A program made the position numbers and the translations under genes. A DNA stretch of 17,480 nucleotides, from assembly GCA_018372555.1 (NCBI GenBank), contig JAHAIU010000044.1:1-17480 (forward strand), given 5' to 3'. The DNA comes from Clostridium sp. Lineage in GTDB: Bacteria; Bacillota; Clostridia; Clostridiales; Clostridiaceae. Position 1 is the first letter of the stretch. Every line of letters begins with the position of its first letter. Positions 7,110 to 14,315 of this stretch are shown here, piece after piece. Under the pieces are notes generated by a model. It saw only the letters and a program-made list of their open reading frames with translations, had not been told where the DNA came from and made no database searches.

Positions 7110-7122
7110 ATGTTACGAACAT
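7110..7122. promoter_or_regulatory. Inverted repeat in the feo / RNase H-fold divergent region
   Basis: ATGTT-ACG-AACAT is a perfect 5-3-5 palindrome, and the flanks extend it imperfectly (ACAAAT...TTTTTTGT). It lies between two divergent promoters, where an operator is plausible. No known regulator consensus is recognised. Confidence 0.25.
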
Positions 7123-7194
7123 TTTTTGTATTACATAATATTATATAAGTAGGGAGAATAATAAATATATTTATTTCTATATTTCAATAAAAGG

Positions 7195-7203
7195 TGATAT
7201 AAT
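7195..7203 (+). promoter_or_regulatory. Extended -10 promoter of the RNase H-fold gene
   Basis: TGATATAAT is a perfect extended -10 (TG-n-TATAAT). The -35 region 17 bp upstream is weak (TTCTAT). The predicted leader is about 50 nt to the GTG at 7261. The identical 9-mer occurs at 10111-10119 in front of the P-loop protein gene. Confidence 0.5.
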
Positions 7204-7260
7204 GTTATAAGAATAAATTGAAATTTTAGGTGATAAGGTTAACTTAGAAAGAGTGGTAAT

Positions 7261-7986
7261 GTGATTATTAGAGAAAATGTAATAGAGGTGAGTATAAAAG
7301 ACAAAGAATACATGCTAAATACAGCAAGTATTAACAGGTCACCTGAAGAGCTAATATTTTTTGACTTAGAACACTATGTGTATAAAAAGCCAAAATGTAT
7401 AGGTGTGTTTGGGGCTTGTATTTTTGAAAAAAACAAATTGTATGTAACACAATATATGATTGAAAACAAAAGAGAAGTTATTCAGATTTTAGATTTAGCT
7501 AAAAGGTACTTTATAAAAATGAAAAAAAAGGGGAAGAAAGCCATTGTCACCTTCTCAGGAAATAACGATTATACAGTAATTAATTATTTATTTAAAAAGT
7601 ATGGAATTGAGTTTAACTTTTCAAGAGAATTTGAAGATATAGATATTCAAAGAGAATATGAAAAAGAAATGGGGCACTCCATTGGTCTTAAAAATTTAGA
7701 AAAAGATTTTAGTATTTTTAGAGAGGGAGAAGTAATAAGTGGTTCAAACTTAGCAAAGACCTTCAGTAAAATACTAATGGATAAAGATTATATTTTAAGA
7801 ATGCCGAAGGAAAAAATAGAAACTATACTTGTATATAATGAGCAAGATGTAACTAACTTATATAATATTTATATGTTATGGAATGCTTATTTAAAGAAAG
7901 AAGAAGAAATTGACGAAAATGAAGAGTTAGAAGAGGAATCCTCTATAAATGAAGTTGAAGAAATAGATAATGTAGTAAGCAATTAA
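7261..7986 (+). CDS. YprB-type ribonuclease H-like domain protein
   Basis: 241 residues with a DEDD-type exonuclease fold of the YprB / RNase_H_2 group. It is probably a nuclease acting on nucleic acids in the cytoplasm; the substrate is unknown. Candidate acidic ligands are D35 and E37 in FFDLEHY, D103 in FSGNNDYTVINYL, D126 or D128, and D196 in YNEQDVTNLYNI. The order and spacing fit the family. The C-terminus (about 212-236) is a strongly acidic, low-complexity tail. No helicase domain is attached. The start is GTG after AAAGAGTGG. The ATG two bases earlier is followed at once by TGA and cannot be used. It is divergent from the feo operon and converges with the ComEC-like gene. An ATG at 7312 is a possible shorter start. 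Confidence 0.8.
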   Translation: MIIRENVIEVSIKDKEYMLNTASINRSPEELIFFDLEHYVYKKPKCIGVFGACIFEKNKLYVTQYMIENKREVIQILDLAKRYFIKMKKKGKKAIVTFSGNNDYTVINYLFKKYGIEFNFSREFEDIDIQREYEKEMGHSIGLKNLEKDFSIFREGEVISGSNLAKTFSKILMDKDYILRMPKEKIETILVYNEQDVTNLYNIYMLWNAYLKKEEEIDENEELEEESSINEVEEIDNVVSN

Positions 7987-8027
7987 TAAGTATAAGAAAA
8001 ATATTATTAATTTAAGAAGATATTCTT

Positions 8028-8070
8028 AAATGATAGATGCTCCTAAACCCATTAGGAGCATCTATCATTT
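8028..8070. terminator. Shared hairpin between convergent genes
   Basis: A perfect 19-bp stem (8028-8046 with 8052-8070) closes a 5-nt loop. It lies between the RNase H-fold gene (plus) and the ComEC-like gene (minus), and contains the stop codon of the latter (TGA at 8067-8065). Only short TTT runs follow on either strand, so it is a strong hairpin with weak tails, probably bidirectional. Confidence 0.65.
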
Positions 8071-8943
8071 AAAAGAAGTATCAATAGATTCACCATTAGA
8101 AGAAATTACTATAGTTCCATTAATATCAGTTCTATAAACTTTAATATTTGATAGTGTATTTAATGTTTCTTTAGTTGGATGACCATAAGTATTATCTTCG
8201 CCAACAGAAATAATTGCTATATTAGGATCAATTTTATTTAAAAATTCTTTGGAAGTAGATGTAGAAGAGCCGTGATGTCCAACTTTTAGGATGTCACTTT
8301 TTAATTTATAGGATTTATTTATTACTTCCTCCTCTAAATCACTTTCAGCATCACCTGTAAATAGAAAAGAAATTTTGCCATAGGTAACTCTAATTATAGG
8401 TGAATAATTATTTAAATTCTCATAGTTAGTTAAATTAGGGGCTAAAACTTCAACTGTGGTGTTACTACCTAGATTAATAGAGCTAACACCAGCCTTTAAG
8501 ATATTTATCTTTAAGTTTTTTCTAGATAGGCTTTCAATCATATTTTCAAAAGCAGAGGTATTACTGCTAGCTTTTGGAGAATAAAATTCCTCTACTTTAT
8601 ACTTATTTATTATATAAGCCATGTTGCCTATATGATCTTCGTGAGGATGAGTAGCTATCACGTAATCTATTGTCTGTAAATTTAAAGTATCTAAATATTT
8701 AACAAGTCTTTCTTTTTCTGATTTAGGTCCAGAATCAATTAACATCACTTTATTATTCACTTGAATTAATATAGAATCTCCTTGTCCTACATCTATAAAA
8801 CTAACATTAATTTCATTTGGATTTATTATATTATTAGAATTAATTATGTTCTTTATTAATATGAAATTAGCAATAATAAGAATTGCAATAAGAGAAAATT
8901 GAATATTTTTAATATATATTTTTTTTATATACATATAGTACAA
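8065..8943 (-). CDS. Membrane-anchored ComEC-like metallo-beta-lactamase-fold hydrolase
   Basis: A stand-alone version of the C-terminal hydrolase domain of ComEC/Rec2. An N-terminal membrane helix (about 14-34) probably leaves the enzyme outside the membrane; the substrate is unknown. The MBL core has DVGQGDSILI (51-60), the Zn motif THPHEDH (98-104), FTGDAE (195-200) and GHHGSSTS (222-229), then the HPT motif near residue 255. Length is typical for such anchored forms. The start is unsettled: TTG at 8943 and ATG at 8934 are both in frame. The only good ribosome site, AAGGAG (8969-8964), lies 20 nt before the TTG, with a small AAGC...GCTT stem between them. There is no competence gene nearby, so a role in DNA uptake is not supported by context. 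Confidence 0.88.
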   Translation of the reverse strand: MYYMYIKKIYIKNIQFSLIAILIIANFILIKNIINSNNIINPNEINVSFIDVGQGDSILIQVNNKVMLIDSGPKSEKERLVKYLDTLNLQTIDYVIATHPHEDHIGNMAYIINKYKVEEFYSPKASSNTSAFENMIESLSRKNLKINILKAGVSSINLGSNTTVEVLAPNLTNYENLNNYSPIIRVTYGKISFLFTGDAESDLEEEVINKSYKLKSDILKVGHHGSSTSTSKEFLNKIDPNIAIISVGEDNTYGHPTKETLNTLSNIKVYRTDINGTIVISSNGESIDTSFK

Positions 8944-9103
8944 AACAAGCTTTTATGCTTACTCTCCTTATAGAACTTGGTAATAGTGGTATAATAATAC
9001 TGATTTAATATATAGTATTGACATTTATCTAATAAAATATAATTGAAGAAAAAGAAATGAGCTTATATAATAATATAAGAATAAATAATGGTGGTGAATA
9101 AAT

Positions 9104-9820
9104 GTGAAGATTTTTAAAGTTATACATTATGGTTTATATATGCTGGCTATGCAGCTAAAAGCATTTAAAAGAATATATATTCTTAAAACTAAGGGGGAAA
9201 GGGCTGCAGTTGATTATGCAGGTAAAGTAGGATTAGATTGGGCTAAATATACTGTTCATAGAGCTATTGAAATGAATGTTACTGTTATAGGTAAGGAAAA
9301 TATTCCAGAAGTGCCATGTTGTTATATTGGTAATCACACAAGTATATTAGATATACCTTTATTAGTTGACTCAGTTGGAACATGTATGGGTTTTGTTGCT
9401 AAAAAAGAAATGGTTAAAACACCTATTATAGGTTACTGGATGGGGAAATATAATTGTGTGCCTCTAGATAGAGAAAATCCAAGGGAAGCAATTAAAGTAA
9501 TTAGAGAAGGCAGTGAAAATATTAAAAATGGCTATAGTATGGCTATTTTCCCAGAAGGAACTAGAAGTAAGGATGGAGTTCTTAGAGAATTCAAAAAGGG
9601 AAGTCTAAAGCTTGCTACAATGGCTAAAGCACCAGTAGTTCCAGTTACTATAGATGGAGCATATAGAGCTTTTGAAATAGATGGGAAGTTTAAGCCTATT
9701 GATATTACAGTAACTTTTGGAGAGCCTATATATACTGCTGACCTTACAAGAGAAGAAGAAAAGCAATTAATGGATAAGGTAAGATCTATAATTGCAAAAA
9801 ATTTAAATCAAGAAGTTTAG
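9104..9820 (+). CDS. plsC: 1-acyl-sn-glycerol-3-phosphate acyltransferase
   Basis: Membrane-associated acyltransferase converting lysophosphatidate to phosphatidate in phospholipid synthesis. The PlsC/LPLAT motifs are in order: NHTSILD (77-83; catalytic NHx4D), the block around VPLDREN (119-125), FPEGTRS (149-155) and APVVPVTI (176-183). At 238 residues it is normal for Gram-positive PlsC. The N-terminal 30 residues are hydrophobic and basic, as in membrane-binding members. The start is GTG, preceded by GGTGGTGA. An ATG two bases earlier is followed at once by TGA. A TTGACA at 9018-9023 may be the -35, but the TATAAT after it is only 14 bp away, so the promoter is unsure. Single gene, closed by the terminator at 9927. 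A paralogue with another acyl acceptor cannot be excluded. Confidence 0.93.
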   Translation: MKIFKVIHYGLYMLAMQLKAFKRIYILKTKGERAAVDYAGKVGLDWAKYTVHRAIEMNVTVIGKENIPEVPCCYIGNHTSILDIPLLVDSVGTCMGFVAKKEMVKTPIIGYWMGKYNCVPLDRENPREAIKVIREGSENIKNGYSMAIFPEGTRSKDGVLREFKKGSLKLATMAKAPVVPVTIDGAYRAFEIDGKFKPIDITVTFGEPIYTADLTREEEKQLMDKVRSIIAKNLNQEV

Positions 9821-9926
9821 TGTAAATGGAATTTATAATAGATAATTAAAGATGAAATTTCTAATACGTTTAAAAAAATAGTAATTATACGGGAATTACC
9901 TCATAAATTGTTAAATATTAATTGTT

Positions 9927-9976
9927 AAGAGTTGTACTTACAAGCGGAATGTTTTAAGTAACAACTCTTTTTTTTA
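9927..9976 (+). terminator. Terminator downstream of plsC
   Basis: AAGAGTTGTACTTA (9927-9940) pairs with TAAGTAACAACTCTT (9955-9969) with one bulged A, followed by nine T. It lies about 107 nt after the plsC stop. The stretch between (9821-9926) is AT-rich with a small GTAATT...AATTAC stem and no gene that I can see. Confidence 0.85.
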
Positions 9977-10021
9977 TTTAGCATTTTTATTAAATCCATA
10001 AAAATAGGAGGTATAAATGTA

Positions 10022-10063
10022 ATGTTTACGGTTACAGAAGAAGGTGATGTTAGAAAGAGATAA
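10022..10063 (+). CDS. Possible 13-codon mini-ORF or leader peptide
   Basis: AGGAGGT (10006-10012) precedes ATGTAATG: an ATG-TAA start-stop pair (10017-10022) overlaps a second ATG (10022) that opens MFTVTEEGDVRKR followed by TAA. The ribosome site is as good as any in the window, yet no long frame follows. It could be a leader peptide, the fossil start of a lost gene, or chance. It lies upstream of the promoter proposed for the P-loop gene, which argues against a simple attenuator of that gene. Confidence 0.25.
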   Translation: MFTVTEEGDVRKR

Positions 10064-10110
10064 AAATTTAAAAAAATGAAAAAATGTTCTTTTAAAACTT
10101 GCATAATATA

Positions 10111-10119
10111 TGATATAAT
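10111..10119 (+). promoter_or_regulatory. Extended -10 promoter of the P-loop protein gene
   Basis: TGATATAAT (TG at 10111-10112, TATAAT at 10114-10119) is a perfect extended -10. The -35 region at 17 bp is only TTTAAA. The predicted leader is about 55-60 nt to the ATG at 10182. Confidence 0.5.
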
Positions 10120-10181
10120 ATATGAAAATTAGGTAAAAATGAAATTTTCAAACAATATATATTTCAAAAGGGGGCAGGAAT

Positions 10182-11930
10182 ATGCGTAAAGAATTTTCTT
10201 TAAGTAATGATAAGGTATTAATAAATTTTACTGCTAAGTATTGTTCTACATTTGAGGAGCTAGTTGAAAGTGATGGTTTTAGAAGAGTAATTGAGAACTA
10301 TTTATTAAAGTCTCAAAAGAAACTTACACTAAGTTTTAGATATTTAAGAGATTCATTAAAAACTGATGATGTACATGAGATATCTAATGCACTTACACGA
10401 GTATTTAAATACTGTACAGTTATGAACGTTCAAGAAATTATTGAAGCAAATCCAAGCTTTGAAGAATTATTTAGTGATAAGGACAAGTTTATTGCTTTTA
10501 TTGAGGATTTATATTTATTTTGGAGAAGACTGGAAAGATATACTTTAGTTCATAGCAATAAGTTACAAGAGGGATTATCTGCAGTTAGCTTTACTCAAGC
10601 CAATTCTTCTTTATCAAATTTAATCTTAAAACTATATAGAAAGATAGAAAAGAATGTTTTAGGATATAAACCAAGTGTATTTAGACAAATTCCAGTAGGA
10701 GGTAATGCATCAATTATCTTAAATAAAGTATTATGGCCATTACCAAAAGGATATGAAGCTTTAGAAGATATCGAATTTATTGATAGTATCTTATTAGAAA
10801 CTCCATTTATTACTTATCCTAAAAAGAATACTAGAAGCGGTATGTTTAGTGAAATATCAAAAAATCCATTAAATTATACTAATTTAAATAAGGATCACTG
10901 GTTCTGTTATCCAGCTAAGGTGGGGGAATTACTTGCATTTATTTATTTCCATAGAGATTTTATGCAACATGGAATAACTTTATGTAACCTTTTTGAACTT
11001 GCAAGATTAGAAGAATATAGAGGGAAGAAACCGGATTTAGTTTATGTATTTGGTGCTAGAGATGGAGAAGGTGACAAGAAGACTGTATTCTATGATGATA
11101 AAGAAAATGATATAATGGTTGGATATGTAAATCATTCAGAAGAGATAGATTACTTCGGATATATGAAGAAGATGACACTTACACTTCATAATTTAGTTAT
11201 GATTAAAAGAGGATATCTACCAATTCATGGTGCTATGGTAAATATAGTGCTTAAAGATGGAAAGAATGCAAATGTAGTTATTATGGGTGATAGTGGTGCT
11301 GGCAAGTCTGAAAGCTTAGAAGCATTTAGAGCTTTAAGTGAAGATTACATCAGTGATATGACTGTTATCTTTGATGATATGGGTACATTTAAAGAAAAAG
11401 ATGGTAAGATAATTGGATATGGTACAGAAATTGGTGCCTTTGTAAGATTAGATGACTTAGATCAAGGATATGCATTTAAAGAGATTGATAGAAGTATATT
11501 TATGAACCCAGATAAGATAAATGCAAGATTAGTAATGCCTGTTGCTCCATATAAAGAAATAGTGAGAGGATATGAAGTTGACTTATTCTTATATGCAAAT
11601 AATTATACAGATGTTGCAGAAGGTGAAAATTCTATAGAATACTTTAAAAATCCAGAAGATGCTATAAAAGTCTTTAAATCAGGAGCTAGAATGGCTAAAG
11701 GAACTACTTCTGAAAAAGGACTTGTTGAAAGTTACTTTGCCAATCCATTTGGACCAGCCCAAAAGCAAGTTGAAACTGATGTATTAATTGAAAGTTACTT
11801 CAAAGCAATGTTTAAGGGGAATATAAAAGTTGGACAAATTAAAACTTGTTTAGCATTAGAGGGGCAAGAAAAAGAAGGCCCAAGAAAAGCTGCTATAGAA
11901 TTATTTGATATAATTAAAGATATGAAATAA
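10182..11930 (+). CDS. HPr kinase/PEPCK-like P-loop protein, unknown function
   Basis: 582 residues. The C-terminal third has a Walker A motif GDSGAGKSES (369-378), preceded by PIHGAMVNIVL (347-357) and followed by VIFDDMG (395-401). That order (His-Gly, GDSGxGKSE, Asp-Asp) resembles HPr kinase/phosphorylase and, more loosely, PEP carboxykinase. The N-terminal 300 residues match nothing I recognise. I do not see the usual ATP-PEPCK sequence GLSGTGKTT, so a gluconeogenic PEPCK role is not supported even though such proteins may carry that label. A phosphotransferase or ATP/PPi-using kinase is the reasonable inference. The start follows AAAGGGGGCAGGA. The gene is monocistronic, with its own extended -10 promoter and a strong terminator at 11940. 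Confidence 0.75.
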   Translation: MRKEFSLSNDKVLINFTAKYCSTFEELVESDGFRRVIENYLLKSQKKLTLSFRYLRDSLKTDDVHEISNALTRVFKYCTVMNVQEIIEANPSFEELFSDKDKFIAFIEDLYLFWRRLERYTLVHSNKLQEGLSAVSFTQANSSLSNLILKLYRKIEKNVLGYKPSVFRQIPVGGNASIILNKVLWPLPKGYEALEDIEFIDSILLETPFITYPKKNTRSGMFSEISKNPLNYTNLNKDHWFCYPAKVGELLAFIYFHRDFMQHGITLCNLFELARLEEYRGKKPDLVYVFGARDGEGDKKTVFYDDKENDIMVGYVNHSEEIDYFGYMKKMTLTLHNLVMIKRGYLPIHGAMVNIVLKDGKNANVVIMGDSGAGKSESLEAFRALSEDYISDMTVIFDDMGTFKEKDGKIIGYGTEIGAFVRLDDLDQGYAFKEIDRSIFMNPDKINARLVMPVAPYKEIVRGYEVDLFLYANNYTDVAEGENSIEYFKNPEDAIKVFKSGARMAKGTTSEKGLVESYFANPFGPAQKQVETDVLIESYFKAMFKGNIKVGQIKTCLALEGQEKEGPRKAAIELFDIIKDMK

Positions 11931-11939
11931 ATTTGTAAT

Positions 11940-11968
11940 AAAGCCTACTTTAAAAGTAGGCTTTTTTT
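11940..11968 (+). terminator. Terminator after the P-loop protein gene
   Basis: A perfect 10-bp stem, AAAGCCTACT (11940-11949) with AGTAGGCTTT (11955-11964), has a 5-nt loop and runs into seven T. It begins 10 nt after the stop codon. Confidence 0.93.
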
Positions 11969-12016
11969 GATGTAGAATAAGTTATCAATATATTCTTATG
12001 TAGGAGATGAGTACTA

Positions 12017-13216
12017 ATGAGAAAAAATATGAAATCATTTTTAGTTTTATTAATAGTAACAGTAGTAATTTCTTTATTTCATTGGCCTGCCTATAGAATT
12101 TATGGTGTAAGCCATAATTATGATACAACTAGAGGGCAAGAATTTTTAAAAAAAATATATTCTGATAATGAAAAAAATGAAGAAGTAAAAAAGGCTCCAT
12201 ATAAAGTTTCATTTATTTTTAAAAATAATAAGATGAATTTTAAAAAGGATATATTATATAAAGATAATAGGCTTTATATTTCTATATCTGATTTCATAAA
12301 GTATTTTGGATTAAATGAAAAAATAAATGATAATGAAATAGAAATAGGAAGTATAGTAAATGTAAATTTAAGAGATAAAATTTTTTATAAAAATGAAAGT
12401 AAAACTTCATTAAGAGGTGATATATTTAAAGAAAATGGAGAATATTATATGTCTATCTTTGATTTATGCGAAATCTTAGATCTTAATACATATTGGGATT
12501 ATGAAAACAATAAAATTTACATATCAAAGAATGAAGCTAATAAATCGCAGCAAAAAATATATGGAGATAAAAAGAAGAAAGGGTATATAAGATTCGAGGA
12601 TTTTACAGCAGGAGATGTATATATTTCACAATCTGCCTTAGAAAAGGTAAGAAAAGTAGCAGACTATATGAATGAAAATGATGAATCTTTTAGTGTTTCA
12701 TGGGTACCAAGGTATATAAGTAATAGTGATAAAATAGATAATGATATTTCTAAAGAAGAAACAATGGAGAATTCTAACTTTATTTTTACATTAGATTACT
12801 TAATAAACAGAGGTGGAAATATTGGGTTACATGGATATACTCACCAATATAAAACTACTGCAGACCAACAGAAAATATTTGAGGAATATTTCAAAATTAT
12901 ATATGAGCCAGCAATAGGAATTTATAATAAAAAGATAATTACAAGTAAGAATAATAGTATTACTAAATATATTCCAACTCCATTAAGTTATGTAGAAGAT
13001 GATACTGGAGAAGGTATGTTAAATAGGATTAGAGAAAATAAGAATCAAGAATTTAGTTTATTTTATCATTTAAGTATAGAGATAAAGAGTATAGATGTTT
13101 CTATTGATAATAATGGAGAGATTATTTATAAGTATGATGAGAATTCAATACTTAAGAAGATAGTAAGTCTAGCGAATGAATTAGGATACAGATTTAGTGA
13201 TATTAATGAAATATAG
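12017..13216 (+). CDS. Anchored DUF2334 deacetylase-like protein with copper-amine-oxidase-N-like domain, internally shortened
   Basis: 399 residues. An N-terminal signal anchor (6-22) places the rest outside the cell. Residues about 65-172 look like a copper amine oxidase N-terminal-like domain (two LYISISDF / YYMSIFDL repeats), common in clostridial surface proteins. From 190 the DUF2334 polysaccharide-deacetylase-like domain begins: IRFEDFTAGD (191-200), FSVSWVPRYI (225-234), GGNIGLHGYTHQY (266-278), then TKYIPTPLSYVEDD and LFYHLSIE near the end. In family members as I recall them, a segment with a second conserved (E)xPHY site lies between HGYTHQY and the QQKIFEEYF helix. Here HGYTHQY runs straight into KTTADQQKIFEEYF, so that part seems deleted in frame. 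The enzyme may be inactive. AGGAGATG precedes the ATG. Confidence 0.75.
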   Translation: MRKNMKSFLVLLIVTVVISLFHWPAYRIYGVSHNYDTTRGQEFLKKIYSDNEKNEEVKKAPYKVSFIFKNNKMNFKKDILYKDNRLYISISDFIKYFGLNEKINDNEIEIGSIVNVNLRDKIFYKNESKTSLRGDIFKENGEYYMSIFDLCEILDLNTYWDYENNKIYISKNEANKSQQKIYGDKKKKGYIRFEDFTAGDVYISQSALEKVRKVADYMNENDESFSVSWVPRYISNSDKIDNDISKEETMENSNFIFTLDYLINRGGNIGLHGYTHQYKTTADQQKIFEEYFKIIYEPAIGIYNKKIITSKNNSITKYIPTPLSYVEDDTGEGMLNRIRENKNQEFSLFYHLSIEIKSIDVSIDNNGEIIYKYDENSILKKIVSLANELGYRFSDINEI

Positions 13217-13268
13217 AATTAGCAAAGAAAAATCTTTTGATTCTAAATAGAGGTTTTTCATAAAATTG

Positions 13269-13305
13269 AAAAAGATAGGAAGTATAAAATACTCCCTATC
13301 TTTTT
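13269..13305. terminator. Bidirectional terminator between convergent genes
   Basis: AAAAAGATAGGAAGTA (13269-13284) pairs with TACTCCCTATCTTTTT (13290-13305) apart from one mismatch. A-rich and T-rich ends give a T tail on both strands. It serves the deacetylase-like gene (plus) and the DUF378 gene (minus). Confidence 0.88.
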
Positions 13306-13315
13306 ATAATTATAA

Positions 13316-13528
13316 TTAATCATTAGAACTCATATACTTACTTTTTGCGAAAAATGAAATGCTATATAGTCCAGCAACACCTACTAAAGCGTAAATTACT
13401 CTACTAAAAATAGAAGCAACGCCAAATAAATTATCAACTAGGTTAAATTGGAAGAAACCTATGAGTCCCCAGTTAACTGCACCTATGATAACTAGTATAA
13501 GCATGATTGCATCAAGTATTTTCAACAA
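13316..13528 (-). CDS. DUF378 small membrane protein
   Basis: About 70 residues with two membrane helices. It carries the DUF378 signature IIGAVNWGLIGFFQFNLVDNLFG followed by SRVIYALVGVAGLYSI. The function of the family is unknown. A GTG at 13534 is in frame but shares a base with the ribosome site AAAGGGAG. TTG at 13528 (5 nt after it) or 13525 (8 nt) is therefore the likely start, and I give the first. It lies 54-60 nt downstream of the Lrp-type gene on the same strand, with a possible promoter of its own between them. It may or may not be cotranscribed with that gene. A bidirectional terminator follows the stop. Confidence 0.88.
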   Translation of the reverse strand: MLKILDAIMLILVIIGAVNWGLIGFFQFNLVDNLFGVASIFSRVIYALVGVAGLYSISFFAKSKYMSSND

Positions 13529-13557
13529 TATCACTCCCTTTATTGATTTACAAATAT

Positions 13558-13563
13558 TATTAT
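13558..13563 (-). promoter_or_regulatory. Possible promoter of the DUF378 gene
   Basis: A perfect TATAAT on the minus strand lies about 30 nt before the start codon, in the gap after the Lrp-type gene. The -35 region 17-18 bp upstream is poor (CTGAAT), so this is only a candidate. Confidence 0.3.
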
Positions 13564-13588
13564 AACCAAAAGGAATGATATTATTCAG

Positions 13589-14056
13589 TTAGAAGCTTAT
13601 GTTTCTATCTATAGGTTGATTTAAAGAAATAATTGTATCCGTTCTTTGAATTCCATTAATAGAATTAATTTTGTTTAATAGTATATCTTGAAGGTCAGAT
13701 ATATTCTTGCACACTACTTTAGCAAAAATTGAATAATTTCCTGTTGTTAGATGTAGTTCAACTACTTCTTTTATTGTAGATAATTCTTCAAATACTGAAT
13801 CAAAAGAAGAAGTCTTATCTACATAGATACCAACGAAACAGCAGACGTCATATCCAAGCTTTGGTAAATTTAAAAGTATTCTAGTACCTTTTATTATACC
13901 AAGTTCCTCCATTTTTTTCATTCTAACGTGAATAGTTCCACCACTTACATGACAAATTCTAGCTATTTCTAGGTATGGAGTTCTGCAATCTTTAATTAAC
14001 AAATCTAGTATTTGTAAATCTAATTCGTCTAACTGATATGATAAATTCAAACTCAT
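13589..14056 (-). CDS. Lrp/AsnC family transcriptional regulator
   Basis: 155 residues, the normal length. An N-terminal winged helix-turn-helix (about 9-52: LDELDLQILDLLIKDCRTPY, then the recognition region HVSGGTIHVRMKKMEELGIIKG) is followed by the RAM/AsnC effector domain (about 68-145, VGIYVD...LHLTTGNYSIFAKVVCKN). It acts as a DNA-binding dimer or octamer, often sensing amino acids. The closing segment RTDTIISLNQPIDR is typical. The ATG follows GAGGTGG. A predicted promoter (14076-14103) would leave a leader of only about 12 nt. The target is unknown; the DUF378 gene downstream and the membrane-protein gene upstream (divergent) are the obvious candidates. Confidence 0.95.
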   Translation of the reverse strand: MSLNLSYQLDELDLQILDLLIKDCRTPYLEIARICHVSGGTIHVRMKKMEELGIIKGTRILLNLPKLGYDVCCFVGIYVDKTSSFDSVFEELSTIKEVVELHLTTGNYSIFAKVVCKNISDLQDILLNKINSINGIQRTDTIISLNQPIDRNISF

Positions 14057-14075
14057 AAGACCACCTCATTAACAT

Positions 14076-14103
14076 TTTATAATTTCTTCCTATATTCTAT
14101 CAA
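14076..14103 (-). promoter_or_regulatory. Candidate promoter of the Lrp-type regulator gene
   Basis: Minus strand: TTGATA (14103-14098), 16 bp, TATAAA (14081-14076). Transcription would start only just upstream of the ribosome site, giving a very short leader. Confidence 0.45.
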
Positions 14104-14254
14104 ATAATTTTTTAAAATAGAAGGGTATTTTAATAAAATTAATAAAAAAAATATAAATATTTATTATTTTAACAATTTATGGCTTTAGTTTATAATGAAA
14201 ATTAATTTGATTTAAGAATAGTATTTCTTTTACAAATAATTAAATTTATATTAC

Positions 14255-14283
14255 TTGAAAATGTAGAGGATTTCTTTTAATAT
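14255..14283 (+). promoter_or_regulatory. Promoter of the small membrane protein gene
   Basis: TTGAAA (14255-14260), 17 bp, TAATAT (14278-14283), followed within about 20 nt by AAGGAGG and the ATG at 14316. The spacing is ideal and both boxes are near consensus. Confidence 0.6.
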
Positions 14284-14315
14284 ATTATATAGATACTATA
14301 AGGAGGCATTATATT

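Noticed and set aside
8065..8943. A competence or DNA-uptake role for the ComEC-like protein
   Set aside because: It lacks the ComEC channel domain and has no competence genes around it.
9018..9043. TTGACA and TATAAT as the plsC promoter
   Set aside because: Both hexamers are present, but only 14 bp separate them, too short for a normal sigma-A promoter.
10182..11930. Annotation as ATP-dependent PEP carboxykinase
   Set aside because: The P-loop is GDSGAGKSES, which is HPr-kinase-like; the ATP-PEPCK sequence GLSGTGKTT and its surrounding conserved blocks are not seen.
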